50,828 nt of DNA, from contig CADCVW010000070.1 in the NCBI GenBank assembly GCA_902806235.1, positions 1 to 50,828 on the forward strand. The letters run 5' to 3'. Source of the stretch: an uncultured Sphingomonadaceae bacterium. Its GTDB lineage: Bacteria > Pseudomonadota > Alphaproteobacteria > Sphingomonadales > Sphingomonadaceae. The position numbers and the translations under genes were made by a program. Shown here piece by piece: positions 26,716-35,356 of this stretch. Under the pieces are notes generated by a model. That model ran no database searches. It saw nothing but the letters and a program-made list of their open reading frames with translations, and was not told the DNA's origin. Positions within the stretch are counted from its first letter, which is position 1; each line of letters opens with the position of its first letter.

Positions 26716-27804
26716 CTAAGCTACTGCGGCAGCGCGCGGCGGCTGTTTACGGCTCGCTGCTTCCAGCAGGTACGCTTCCAGCTCCGCCGCCCGGTGCGCC
26801 GCCGTGTGCGCGGACAGCACCCGCGCGCGCGCCGCTTCGCCGATCGCGCGCGCCTCGGACCCGGGGCGGACGAGGGCGGCGATTACCTCGTCCGTGCTTT
26901 CCGCCAGGAGGATTTCGCGACCAGGCTCCAACAGTTCGTTCAACCCCGGCCAGACATCCGAGATAATCGGCGTCCCGCAGGCCGCGGCCTCGAAAAGCCG
27001 CACGGAAGGCGACCAGCCGGCGGCGATCATGTCGGCGCGGGTGACGTTGAGCGTCCAGCGCGAGGCGGAGTAGAAGGCGGCGTGCTCGGCAGGGGGCAGG
27101 TGCTCGATCCGCTCGACGTTGGCGGGCCAGTCGATGCCCGCGGGGTAGAGCGGGCCGGCGACCGCGAAGCGCTCGTGAGGCAGGCGGCGCGCAACTTCCA
27201 GCAACAGGCGCTCGAGCGTCGGCTGCCGATCGTCGCTATACGTGCCGAGGTAGGACAGCGCCCAGCGCTCGGGCGTGGTGACGTGCGCGTAATTCGCGGG
27301 GTCGACCGAGCAGTATAGCGCGCGGGCGGCGGGGGCGCCGTAGCACGCTTCGATGCGGCGGAGCGTGGGACCGCCGGTGAAGGACAGGTAGGGGTCGAAG
27401 CCGGGGATCACCTCCGGTGAGAGGTACTCGTGGTCGCCGCGCGCGAGCTTGGCGAGGGTGACGGGCGTGTCGATATCGTAGAAGGCGATTACGCCCCTGG
27501 CTGCGCCCTGCGTGAAGCGCTCGACCGCCACCCCGTCGGGGACGTAGGAGCCGACCATCACCGCGTCCGCCGACGTGATCTCGCCGCGCCAGCGCTCGAG
27601 CTCCGCGACCGTGCGATAATATTCCAGCCGGCAGTAGGACGGCTCCGCCAGATCGCGGTGGGCGGCGTACCAGGGGACGTCGCGTTCGAGGAAAAGGATG
27701 TCGTGGCCGCGGGCGCGGAGCGCCTCCAGCAGCGCGCGAAAGGTCGTCGCGTGGCCGTTGCCCCAGGACGACGACAGGGACAGGCCGAGGACGACGAGGC
27801 GCAT
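26716..27804 (-). CDS. CgeB-like glycosyltransferase (third in cluster)
   Basis: A 362-residue protein beginning MRLVVLGLSLSSSWGNGHAT. The C-terminal half is GT-B-like: VRLFEAAACGTPIISDVWPG is the usual nucleotide-sugar binding pattern ending in the conserved Glu-containing helix, followed by LNELLEPGREILLAES. The N-terminal half has GHDILFLERDVPWYAAHRDL. Such proteins are placed in the CgeB/GT family 1-like group; donor and acceptor are unknown. Its start codon overlaps the previous stop (TAATG), so it is coupled to the gene before it. Confidence 0.82.
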   Translation of the reverse strand: MRLVVLGLSLSSSWGNGHATTFRALLEALRARGHDILFLERDVPWYAAHRDLAEPSYCRLEYYRTVAELERWRGEITSADAVMVGSYVPDGVAVERFTQGAARGVIAFYDIDTPVTLAKLARGDHEYLSPEVIPGFDPYLSFTGGPTLRRIEACYGAPAARALYCSVDPANYAHVTTPERWALSYLGTYSDDRQPTLERLLLEVARRLPHERFAVAGPLYPAGIDWPANVERIEHLPPAEHAAFYSASRWTLNVTRADMIAAGWSPSVRLFEAAACGTPIISDVWPGLNELLEPGREILLAESTDEVIAALVRPGSEARAIGEAARARVLSAHTAAHRAAELEAYLLEAASRKQPPRAAAVA

Positions 27805-28895
27805 TAGGCGGCCCGCGCGCGCCGCTCGGCCGCATGGGCGCGGAGCAGCGCGTCAACCTGCGCGCCGCGCTTCTCGTAGGTGTGCTCGGCCAGCACGCGG
27901 CGGAGCGCCGCTTGACCAATCACTCGCGCTCGCTCGGGGGTGAGTGCCGCGAGGTGGTCAGCGACGTCCTGCCCGTCGCGGGCGACGAGCACTTCCTCGT
28001 CGGGGGACAGGAACAGCTCGATTCCTTCCCAGGTGTCGGTAATCAGGCAGGCTGCGGCGCCTGCGGCCTCGAACACGCGGGTGGCGGGGGAGAAGCCGAC
28101 TTGTGCCATGCTGTCGCGGGCGACGTTGAGAACCGCCAGGGGCGCGCAATTGAAGGCGTTGTGGTCGGCGGTGCCGACGTGGCCGATCGCGCGGACGTTG
28201 GACGGCAGCGCGCCCTGCTCCCAGCCGTTGCCGCCGAGCAGGAAGCGCCGTTCGGGCAAGCTCCACGCCGCGTTGGTGAAGAATTCGGTGACGCGCGCCT
28301 CGCGGTCCGGAAGGCGGTTGGCGAGGAAGGAAAGGTCCGCGGCGAAGCGTGGGTCGCCGTCGACCGGGTGGTGGGTCGTCGGGTCGAGCGCGTTGTACAC
28401 CGGCACGCAGCGCGCCGCGCCGAAGCCTTCGTAGGCGCCAATCACCGGCGGCCCGCCGCCGTAGGTGAGCACCATATCGAGCGCCGGCAGGGCGACCGTG
28501 ACGGGGTGTGACGGATCGCTGCGCATCTCGTCCAGCGTCGCGGCGGCGTCCACGTCCCAGAACAGCTTGATGGCGTGGGGCGTCGACCAGGCGACGACGC
28601 CCTCCAGCAGTTCGCGGTCGAACACGCCGACGCCCGACGCCTTGACAACCACGTCGGCGTCGCCGGCCTCGGCGAGGACGGAGCGCAGGCCTTCGGTCGT
28701 CGCCGGGTAGACCACCGAGCGCACCCATTCAGGCGGGTCGATGTCGCGGTGGTTCTGCCGGTCAAAGGCGTCGGGCTCGTAAAAGACGATTTCGTGTCCG
28801 CGCGCGGCGAGGTCGCGCAGCACGCCGCGGTAGTAGGTGGCCGCGCCGTTCCAATAGGACGACAGCAGGCTGGAGCCGTAAAAGGCGATCTTCAC
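27804..28895 (-). CDS. CgeB-like glycosyltransferase (second in cluster)
   Basis: A 363-residue relative of the flanking genes, starting MKIAFYGSSLLSSYWNGAAT. It shows GHEIVFYEPDAFDRQNHRDI in the N-terminal domain and TRVFEAAGAAACLITDTWEG followed by ELFLSPDEEVLVARDG in the C-terminal domain, again the GT-B donor-site pattern. The start overlaps the stop of the upstream glycosyltransferase (ATGA) and its own stop overlaps the next start (TAATG). Three such related genes in a row probably arose by duplication and add successive sugars. Confidence 0.82.
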   Translation of the reverse strand: MKIAFYGSSLLSSYWNGAATYYRGVLRDLAARGHEIVFYEPDAFDRQNHRDIDPPEWVRSVVYPATTEGLRSVLAEAGDADVVVKASGVGVFDRELLEGVVAWSTPHAIKLFWDVDAAATLDEMRSDPSHPVTVALPALDMVLTYGGGPPVIGAYEGFGAARCVPVYNALDPTTHHPVDGDPRFAADLSFLANRLPDREARVTEFFTNAAWSLPERRFLLGGNGWEQGALPSNVRAIGHVGTADHNAFNCAPLAVLNVARDSMAQVGFSPATRVFEAAGAAACLITDTWEGIELFLSPDEEVLVARDGQDVADHLAALTPERARVIGQAALRRVLAEHTYEKRGAQVDALLRAHAAERRARAA

Positions 28896-30004
28896 GCGTA
28901 AGTCCTGACGGGCTGGGGCGCGCGGAGCCGCTCGACCACGGCGAGCAGCTCGGCGGCGCGATGGGCGCAGCTATGGCGGGCGCGCACGGTGGCGAGCCCA
29001 TGGGCCGACAGTCGCGCGCGGAGCGCGGGATCGTCGCGCAACATGGCCAGGCGCTCCGCCATCTCCGCCCCGTCCCGAACGAACAAGAAATCCTCGCCCG
29101 GCGTAAACAGCCCTTCGCTGTCCTCCCAAGGCGCGGAAACGAGCGGGATGCCGCAAGCGAGCGCCTCAAAGACGCGAATGGTGGGGATGCCCGGCAGCAC
29201 CTCGGTATAAAAGCGGCGAGGGACGTGGACGGTGGCGAGGTGACGGGCGAAGACCTCTGGCGCGCGCGCGTTGGGCAACCAGCCATGGTAACGGACGCCG
29301 TAGCGGGCGAGGGTGGCAAGCGCATGGTCGGGGTAGCGGACGCCGTAAACGTCGAGGGGCAGATCTACCTGCTGGGTGGGACGGAACAGGTAGTCCTCCA
29401 GCTCCGCCGAGCGCTCGTCGTCGCCCCAATTGCCGATCCAAACGAGGCCGCGCCGCTCGCCTTCCTTGTCCGGCGGGCGGAACAGGCGAAGATCGGCGGC
29501 CTCGTGCCAAGTCCACACGCGCCCGCCCCAACCCCAGCGGCGGTAGACCTCCGACAGGGTCTCGCCGAACGCCAGCACGCCGTCGTAGCCCGACAGGTCG
29601 AACGCCCGGATCGCCTCCGGATCGCTCACCGCGCGGTGGTGAGTGTCGTGGAACAGGAGGGTGAAGCGCGCGCCGCGGCGGCGCAGGTCGCCCACGGCGG
29701 CGACCAGCGCTTGCTCGTTCCATTCGTGGACGATCACCACGTCGGCACCGTCGGTGAGCTCCGCTAAATCCACGTCGGCCGGGTAAGTGGTCGAGCTCAA
29801 CTCGGGGTAGGCCGCGCGCCACGCGTCGAGCCCCGCCGGCCCATGATCCGCGAGCAGATTGGTGGGGCTCCACGCGCCTTTCGGCTCGAAGGCTGCGACC
29901 TCGTGTCCTGCAGCCTGCAACTCGCGCAATACGCCGCGCAGGAAGTGCGCGTTGCCATGGTTCCAGCAGGACCGCAGCGAATGGGTGAAGTAAGCGAACT
30001 TCAT
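28892..30004 (-). CDS. CgeB-like glycosyltransferase (first in cluster)
   Basis: A 370-residue protein beginning MKFAYFTHSLRSCWNHGNAH. It carries GHEVAAFEPKGAWSPTNLLA, a DVVIVHEWNEQALVAAVG core, and IRVFEALACGIPLVSAPWED with GLFTPGEDFLFVRDGAEMAE near the end. The start at 30004 overlaps the stop of the epimerase gene (ATGA); the longer upstream frame is inside that gene. Mean similarity to the next two genes is obvious by layout though not by long identical runs. Transfer of a sugar to an inositol-containing acceptor is possible but unproven. Confidence 0.82.
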   Translation of the reverse strand: MKFAYFTHSLRSCWNHGNAHFLRGVLRELQAAGHEVAAFEPKGAWSPTNLLADHGPAGLDAWRAAYPELSSTTYPADVDLAELTDGADVVIVHEWNEQALVAAVGDLRRRGARFTLLFHDTHHRAVSDPEAIRAFDLSGYDGVLAFGETLSEVYRRWGWGGRVWTWHEAADLRLFRPPDKEGERRGLVWIGNWGDDERSAELEDYLFRPTQQVDLPLDVYGVRYPDHALATLARYGVRYHGWLPNARAPEVFARHLATVHVPRRFYTEVLPGIPTIRVFEALACGIPLVSAPWEDSEGLFTPGEDFLFVRDGAEMAERLAMLRDDPALRARLSAHGLATVRARHSCAHRAAELLAVVERLRAPQPVRTYA

Positions 30005-31092
30005 GCGGCGGCGCGCGCCGCCGGGCGGGGTAGGGGAAGGCTGCGGGCCTCGGCGAGCCAGCCCGCGAGCTGCGCCACGCCGTTCCGCCACAGTACCTTG
30101 GGACCGAGCCCGAGCGCCGCATCGGCGGCGCGAGTGTCGGCGACGAAGTACCGCTGGTCGCCAGCGCGCCAGTCCTCGAACGAGGTCTCGACCGGACGGC
30201 CGAGCAGGTCGCCCATGTAGGCCAGGAGCGTGCGCAAGGAGACCGCGTTGGCCGGCCCGCCGCCGAGGTTGAAAGCGCGGCCCTTGACCGCGTCCATGCG
30301 CGCCCAGGCGGCCATATAGGCGTCCACCGCGTCGGCCACGTCCAAGATGTCGCGCACCTGACAGCCGTCGCCGTACAGCGTGATCGGCTGCCCGGCCAAG
30401 GCGCGGATCAGGAAGTGCGCGACCCAGCCCTGGTCCTCAGTGCCCATCTGCCGGCGGCCGTAGATGCAGCTCATCCGCAGCACCGCCGCGGGTAGGCCGT
30501 AGGAGCGGGCGAATTCCAAGACATACTGGTCGGCGGCCCCTTTGGAGCAGCCGTAAGGGGTGTGGAAATCGAGCGGTCTCCCTTCGCCAATTCCGTGGGC
30601 GCGGACGGTCGCGTCATCGGGGACGTAGGCCTCGCCGTGCAGGGCGAAGGACAGGTCGGCGAGGTCGCCGTAGACCTTGTTGGTGGAGGCGAACACGGTG
30701 GGCACCGGGCGGCCCAAGCAGCGCAGCGCGTCAAGCAGGCCGAAGGTGGCTTGGAGGTTGACCTCGTAATCCTCGACCGGGTCGGCGAGGCTGGTGGTCA
30801 CCGCGACCTGCGCCGCCATGTGAAACACCGCGCCGGCTTGGCGCACCGCGCGGGCAAGCTCGTCGCAGTCCCGGATGTCGGCGATGATTCGGACGATCCT
30901 GGACCCGTGCCGCTCCTCCAGCCAGCGCAGGTTGCCTTCCACCCCGGCGCGCGCGAGATTGTCGTACACCAGTACCTGGCGGCCCGCTGCGGCGACCCGG
31001 TCGGCGATGTTGCAGCCGATGAACCCGGCGCCGCCCGTCACCAGGACGGGGCGGCCGTCGTTGGGAGGAAGCTCCGCGCCCGCCGCCTTCAC
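30001..31092 (-). CDS. NAD-dependent epimerase/dehydratase, CDP-paratose 2-epimerase-like
   Basis: A 363-residue extended short-chain dehydrogenase. Rossmann motif VLVTGGAGFIGCNIAD, then HMAAQVAVTTSLADPVEDYE and ASTNKVYGDL, the latter typical of CDP-paratose (tyvelose) 2-epimerases; the catalytic YxxxK is TPYGCSKGAAD. It should act on a nucleotide-linked sugar in the cytosol; the exact substrate is uncertain. The GTG at 31092 overlaps the stop of the upstream gene (GTGA), which settles the start. It feeds the three glycosyltransferases downstream, presumably by making a donor sugar. Confidence 0.85.
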   Translation of the reverse strand: MKAAGAELPPNDGRPVLVTGGAGFIGCNIADRVAAAGRQVLVYDNLARAGVEGNLRWLEERHGSRIVRIIADIRDCDELARAVRQAGAVFHMAAQVAVTTSLADPVEDYEVNLQATFGLLDALRCLGRPVPTVFASTNKVYGDLADLSFALHGEAYVPDDATVRAHGIGEGRPLDFHTPYGCSKGAADQYVLEFARSYGLPAAVLRMSCIYGRRQMGTEDQGWVAHFLIRALAGQPITLYGDGCQVRDILDVADAVDAYMAAWARMDAVKGRAFNLGGGPANAVSLRTLLAYMGDLLGRPVETSFEDWRAGDQRYFVADTRAADAALGLGPKVLWRNGVAQLAGWLAEARSLPLPRPAARAAA

Positions 31093-32204
31093 GCCACCAG
31101 CCCCCGCTTCTCGAGTTCGGCCCGCGCCTGGCCTACGCGGTCGTCGGCCTGCTGGCGCGCGACCCACTCGGCGAGCTCGGTCAAACCCTCGTTCCAGTTC
31201 TTGGCCGCGCGGAAGCCGAGCTTCTCCTGAGCCTTGGCCACGTCGGGGAAGCAGTGGCGGATGTCGCCGATGCGTGTCTTGCCGACGTATTCGGGGGACC
31301 GATCCCCCGCGCCCATCGCTGCGCCCAGCGCGCGCGCGACATCCGTTACGGTGCGGACGTCGCCGGAGCCGATGTTGAACACGTCGTCGACAGCTTGCCC
31401 GTGGTCAAGCGCGACCAGGAAGGCGCGGGCGATGTCGGATATGTGGACGAAGTCGCGGCGCTGCTCGCCGTCCTCGAAGATCATCGGCGCGCCGCCTGTC
31501 AGGTAGCGCGAGGCGAAAATGGCGAGCACCCCCGTGTAGGGGTTGGAGAGCGCTTGGCCGGGGCCGTATACGTTCCACAGCCGGAGGCAGCAGGCCTCCA
31601 TGCCGTAGGCCTTGGCCATGATCAGCGTGGTGCGTTCTTGGACGTATTTGTTGAGCGCGTAGATGGAGGCGAGGTCTGGACGCTTCCATTCGGGGGTGGC
31701 GATGGGGACGAGCGGGCGGCCGGCCAAGTCCACCGGGTCCCAGGTGTCGTGGGCGTCGCGGGGCAGGCGCACCGCGTCCTGCACGACGCCGCCGGCGGCG
31801 TCGCGGTAGAGCCCTTCGCCGTAGATGCTCATGGACGACGCTGTGACGACGCGGCGCACCGGCCGGTCGATCAGCTTCTCGAAGAGTACGGCGGTGCCGA
31901 CGTCGTTGACGGAGGTGTAGCGCTCGACCTCGTACATCGACTGGCCGACGCCGACCTCGGCCGCCAGGTGAACCACGCTGTCGACGCTCTCCAGAGCGCG
32001 CGCGACCACGTCGCCGTTGCGCACGTCACCGCGGATCAGCTCGGCGTCGGGGCTCAAGCCTTCCGGCCGTCCGCGGTCGCCGTGGACCTGCTCGATTAGG
32101 CTGTCGAGGACGCGGACCTCATCGCCCTGCGCCAGGAGTTCCGCCACCACCGCGCGGCCTATGAAGCCCGCGCCACCCGTGACCAATACGCGTTCGCCCA
32201 ACAC
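31089..32204 (-). CDS. NAD-dependent nucleotide-sugar epimerase/dehydratase
   Basis: A 371-residue extended SDR. It opens RVLVTGGAGFIGRAVVAELL and has VVHLAAEVGVGQSMYEVERY, SSMSIYGEGLYRDAAGG, and a Tyr-Lys pair in SIYALNKYVQERT, resembling dTDP-L-rhamnose 4-epimerases and UDP-glucose epimerases. It is the first gene of the leftward operon. The GTG at 32204 is used; a TTG three bases further in is equally close to AAGGGGG. The C-terminal extension after ELAEWVARQQ is longer than in most UDP-glucose epimerases. Confidence 0.85.
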   Translation of the reverse strand: MLGERVLVTGGAGFIGRAVVAELLAQGDEVRVLDSLIEQVHGDRGRPEGLSPDAELIRGDVRNGDVVARALESVDSVVHLAAEVGVGQSMYEVERYTSVNDVGTAVLFEKLIDRPVRRVVTASSMSIYGEGLYRDAAGGVVQDAVRLPRDAHDTWDPVDLAGRPLVPIATPEWKRPDLASIYALNKYVQERTTLIMAKAYGMEACCLRLWNVYGPGQALSNPYTGVLAIFASRYLTGGAPMIFEDGEQRRDFVHISDIARAFLVALDHGQAVDDVFNIGSGDVRTVTDVARALGAAMGAGDRSPEYVGKTRIGDIRHCFPDVAKAQEKLGFRAAKNWNEGLTELAEWVARQQADDRVGQARAELEKRGLVA

Positions 32205-32212
32205 TCGCCCCC

Positions 32213-32259
32213 TTTGTTCTTTGTTCCCTGCAAAGCATCTTCCCGTTTGTTCCGCAAGG
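32213..32259. promoter_or_regulatory. Direct repeats in the divergent intergenic region of the sugar cluster
   Basis: TTTGTTC occurs in tandem at 32213-32219 and 32220-32226, and again at 32246-32252. The last two extend to a shared pattern, TTTGTTCC then GCAA. The 149-bp region is the only gap between the two divergent operons and is locally A+T-rich, so the repeats may be an operator. Regulator unknown. Confidence 0.4.
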
Positions 32260-32353
32260 GCGGGGGCGCGAGCTTTGTAGCTTGCTTCGCCCGGTGCGCG
32301 CTCCTAGGGAGCGGGTTTGGCCCGGGGGTGCGGGCGGAGCAGGGAGCATGGGC

Positions 32354-33172
32354 ATGACCACGGCGGGCCGCGAGGCCAGCACGGCGGCGAAGGCAGACGC
32401 GCTGCCGCCGGAGGAGCTCCGTTCCCGTGTGGAGGCGCTTGGCCCGTGGTTCCACAACTTTGATCTCGGCGGCGTGCGGACCGCGCCCGACCATTTCCTC
32501 GGCGACTATCCAGCGGTGAAGTTCGCCGGCTTCGCCGACCGGCTGCCGGACGTGCGCGGCAAGAGCGTGCTCGACATCGGCTGCAACGCGGGCTTTTACT
32601 CGATGGAGATGAAGAAGCGCGGCGCGGCGCGCGTGCTGGGCGTCGACTCGGACGACCGCTACCTCGACCAGGCGCGGCTCGCCGCGCGGGCGCTGGGAAC
32701 GGACGGGATCGAGTTCGCCAAGCTGTCGGTGTTCGACGTGGCGGCGCTCGGCGAGCGCTTCGACCTCGTGATTTTCATGGGCGTCTTCTACCACCTGCGC
32801 CATCCGCTGCTCGCGCTGGACCTGATCCGCGAGCACGTCGCGGGCGACATGCTCCTGTTCCAGTCGCTCCAGCGCGGGTCGGAGGAGGTGGCGGAGGTCG
32901 CCGCCGATTATCCGTTCAGCGAAGCGGCCGTGTTTGACCAGCCCGGCTACCCGAAGATGCATTTTGTCGAAGGCGAATATTGCGGGGACTGGACCAACTG
33001 GTGGTTCCCGAACCGCGCGGGGACGGAAGCGATGCTGCGCTCGGCCGGTTTCGGCATCGCCGATCGGCTGGAGCAGGAGGTGTACCTCTGTCGGGTTGAG
33101 TCCTTCCCCGACGACCAGAAGCCGTGGCGCTGCGCCTACCCCGCCCGCGGCGCGCAGGAGGTCGGCCGATGA
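32354..33172 (+). CDS. SAM-dependent methyltransferase, CmoB/TIGR04290-like
   Basis: A 272-residue class I methyltransferase. Motif I is VLDIGCNAGFYSMEM (about 72-86), with acidic GVDSDDRYLDQARLAA and the later FDLVIFMGVFYHLRHPLLAL. This pattern matches the CmoB/DUF1698-like family, and I recall a TIGR04290 subgroup found beside glycosyltransferase, epimerase and glycosidase genes. Methylation of a sugar or inositol hydroxyl is more likely here than tRNA modification, given the neighbours. The second ATG, 32354, is chosen because GGAG is 7 nt upstream. The stop overlaps the next start (ATGA). Confidence 0.82.
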   Translation: MTTAGREASTAAKADALPPEELRSRVEALGPWFHNFDLGGVRTAPDHFLGDYPAVKFAGFADRLPDVRGKSVLDIGCNAGFYSMEMKKRGAARVLGVDSDDRYLDQARLAARALGTDGIEFAKLSVFDVAALGERFDLVIFMGVFYHLRHPLLALDLIREHVAGDMLLFQSLQRGSEEVAEVAADYPFSEAAVFDQPGYPKMHFVEGEYCGDWTNWWFPNRAGTEAMLRSAGFGIADRLEQEVYLCRVESFPDDQKPWRCAYPARGAQEVGR

Positions 33173-34095
33173 TCGCGGCGGCGATGATCTGGAACGAGCC
33201 CAACAACAAGTCGCATTGGGATCCGGAGGTCGACCCCGACTGGTCGAAATACGGCGAGCTGGTGAAGGCCGCGAGCGGAGCGATTAATCGCGCCAACCCG
33301 AACGTGCTGCGCGTGCTGGGCGGCATCTCGCCGATTGACCCGCACTTTATCCGACGGCTCGACGGCTACGGCGTGCTCGACCATCTGGACGTGATCGCGG
33401 TGCACGGTTTCCCGCTCGACTGGAACCTGTGGCAGATCGGTGAATGGCCGACGCGGATCGCGGAGATCGAAGCGGTGGCGCAGGGGCTGCCGATCTGGGT
33501 GACGGAAGTCGGCGTCGGCTCCTTCGGCGCGGAGGAGGTGCAGGTGTTCGGTGTCGACCGCACCGCTGCCTTGCTGCTCGGCCTCGTGCCGCGCGTGTTC
33601 TGGTATTCGCTGTACGATCTGCCGCAGGCGTGGGGCGCGACCACGCGGCACAAGGAGGCGGAAGGCTCCTCCTATTACCGTCATTTCTACATGGGGCTGA
33701 TCCGCGAGGACGGGACGCCCAAGCCCGCGCTCGCGCATTTCGAGAAGCATGCGGCGGCGGGCATGGGGATCATGCAGTGGTTCCATTACCACGACCCGCG
33801 GCTCGACGACGCGGTGGTCCACCTGAAGCGCTTGGGCGTTCGCCACTTGCGCACCGGCCTGTCATGGGCCGATAGCTTCCGTCCCGATGCGCTCGGCTGG
33901 TTCGACCGGCAGATGGAGGCGCTCGCCGATTTCGAGGTTACCGTGACGTTCTGCTTCACGCCCGAGCATCTGGGGATTGAGCCCCATCACACCAGCGCCC
34001 CGCGCGACCCGCAGGCCTTCGCCGACTTCTGCCAGCAGATGATCGAGCGCTACGCGCCTTCGCGCGCCGCCATGCCGGCGCAGGCGGCGGAGTAG
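33169..34095 (+). CDS. Glycoside hydrolase-like protein (clan GH-A), apparently circularly permuted
   Basis: A 308-residue protein that starts directly at the strand-4 motif of a GH-A TIM barrel: AAMIWNEPNN, with the acid/base Glu at residue 10. The nucleophile candidate is E113 in LPIWVTEVGVG (strand 7). Strand 8 fits RVFWYSLYDLPQAW. The sequence that normally comes first, VHLKRLGVRHLRTGLSW (strand 1) and FEVTVTFCFTPEH (strand 2/3), appears at the C-terminus (about 217-267). The protein ends FADFCQQMIERYAP, which would lead straight into WNEPN in an unpermuted relative. The ATG overlaps the methyltransferase stop, so the start is well supported. Both catalytic acids are present. GH39-like beta-xylosidase is the nearest named family; activity may be hydrolysis or transfer. 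Confidence 0.75.
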   Translation: MIAAAMIWNEPNNKSHWDPEVDPDWSKYGELVKAASGAINRANPNVLRVLGGISPIDPHFIRRLDGYGVLDHLDVIAVHGFPLDWNLWQIGEWPTRIAEIEAVAQGLPIWVTEVGVGSFGAEEVQVFGVDRTAALLLGLVPRVFWYSLYDLPQAWGATTRHKEAEGSSYYRHFYMGLIREDGTPKPALAHFEKHAAAGMGIMQWFHYHDPRLDDAVVHLKRLGVRHLRTGLSWADSFRPDALGWFDRQMEALADFEVTVTFCFTPEHLGIEPHHTSAPRDPQAFADFCQQMIERYAPSRAAMPAQAAE

Positions 34096-34100
34096 CAACG

Positions 34101-35204
34101 GTGGCGACCGAGCGGGGCATCAACGTCGCCATCGTGGGCGTCGGCAACTGCGCGAGCTCGCTCGTGCAGGGGCTCGCCCATTACCGCAACGGCGGGGCGA
34201 ACGAGCAGATTGGGCTCATGCACTGGGACCTCGGCGGCTACCGGCCGAGTGACATCCGCGTCGTCGCCGCCTGGGACGTCGACGCGCGCAAGGTGGGCCG
34301 CGACGTGGGCGAGGCGATCTTCGCCCCGCCCAATTGCACGACGGTGTTCTGCGAGCACGTGCCGCCGTCGGGTACGGTCGTGCGCATGGGGCGCGTGCTC
34401 GACGGCGTGGCCGAGCATATGGCGGACTACCGGCCGGAGCGCACCTTCGTCGTCGCCGACGCGCCGCAACCCAGCCGCGACGAGGTGATCGCCGAGTTGC
34501 GTTCGGCGCGAGTCGACGTGCTGATGAATTACCTGCCCGTGGGCAGCCAGGCGGCGACCGAATTCTACGCGGAATGCGCGCTGGAGGCGGGGGTCGCCTT
34601 CGTCAACAACATCCCCGTGTTCATTGCTAGCGACGAGCGCTGGGCGAGCCGGTTCGAGAAGGCGGGCGTCCCCATCGTCGGCGACGACATCAAAGCGCAG
34701 GTGGGCGCCACCATCGTACACCGCGTGCTCACCGACCTGTTCGCCAAGCGTGGGGTGAAGCTCGACCGCACCTATCAGTTGAACACGGGCGGCAACACCG
34801 ACTTCCTTAACATGAGCAACAAGTCGCGGCTCGCGTCCAAGAAGGTGTCGAAGACCGAAGCCGTGCAGTCGGTCGCCGCGCACCGGATGGACGACGACAA
34901 CATCCACATCGGCCCATCCGATTACGTACCGTGGCAGAACGACAACAAGGTCTGCTTCCTACGCATGGAAGGCCAGCTGTTCGGCGGCGTGCCGATGAAC
35001 CTGGAGCTGCGGCTCAGCGTTGAGGACAGCCCCAATTCGGCGGGCGTCGCGATCGACATGATCCGCTGCGCCAAGCTCGCGCGCGAGCGGGGGATCGGCG
35101 GGCCGCTGCTTCCGGCCTCCGCCTATTTCTGCAAGCATCCGCCGGTGCAGATGACAGACGACCTCGCGCATGAAGCGCTGGAGCGGTTCATCGCTGAAGC
35201 GTGA
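34101..35204 (+). CDS. ino1: Inositol-3-phosphate synthase
   Basis: This NAD-dependent isomerase converts glucose 6-phosphate to 1L-myo-inositol 1-phosphate, the first step of all inositol synthesis. The 367-residue protein is of the short prokaryotic type (actinobacterial/archaeal): NVAIVGVGNCASSLVQGL at the NAD site, NYLPVGSQAATEFYAECALE, GDDIKAQVGATIVHRVLTDL and TYQLNTGGNTDFLNMSNKSR with the catalytic lysines. It uses a GTG start, with GGAG 8 nt upstream, 5 nt after the glycosidase stop. Ino1 is uncommon in Proteobacteria, and its place in this cluster implies that the final product contains inositol. Confidence 0.93.
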   Translation: MATERGINVAIVGVGNCASSLVQGLAHYRNGGANEQIGLMHWDLGGYRPSDIRVVAAWDVDARKVGRDVGEAIFAPPNCTTVFCEHVPPSGTVVRMGRVLDGVAEHMADYRPERTFVVADAPQPSRDEVIAELRSARVDVLMNYLPVGSQAATEFYAECALEAGVAFVNNIPVFIASDERWASRFEKAGVPIVGDDIKAQVGATIVHRVLTDLFAKRGVKLDRTYQLNTGGNTDFLNMSNKSRLASKKVSKTEAVQSVAAHRMDDDNIHIGPSDYVPWQNDNKVCFLRMEGQLFGGVPMNLELRLSVEDSPNSAGVAIDMIRCAKLARERGIGGPLLPASAYFCKHPPVQMTDDLAHEALERFIAEA

Positions 35205-35211
35205 GCCTGTT

Positions 35212-35350
35212 CCCTCTCCCCTTCAGGGGAGAGGGGCGGACTAAGATCCGCCGCTAGGCGGGCCTTAGTCGCAGCGGAGAGGGGCTGGAAGGACCGAGCT
35301 TTGCAGCTCGGCCCCTCTCCAAACCCTCGCTCCTGAAAAGGAGAGGGCTT
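35212..35350. repeat. Composite hairpin cluster after ino1
   Basis: CCCTCTCCCC/GGGGAGAGGG (35212-35221 with 35226-35235, TTCA loop) is followed by a second inverted repeat, GAGAGGGGC/GCCCCTCTC, enclosing GAGC...GCTC, and by CCCTCGCTCCTGAAAAGGAG ending at 35347. The region is about 140 nt of nested palindromes between convergent genes and should work as a transcription barrier. It is a common mosaic repeat type, unlike families A and B above. Confidence 0.75.
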
Positions 35351-35356
35351 ATCGGC

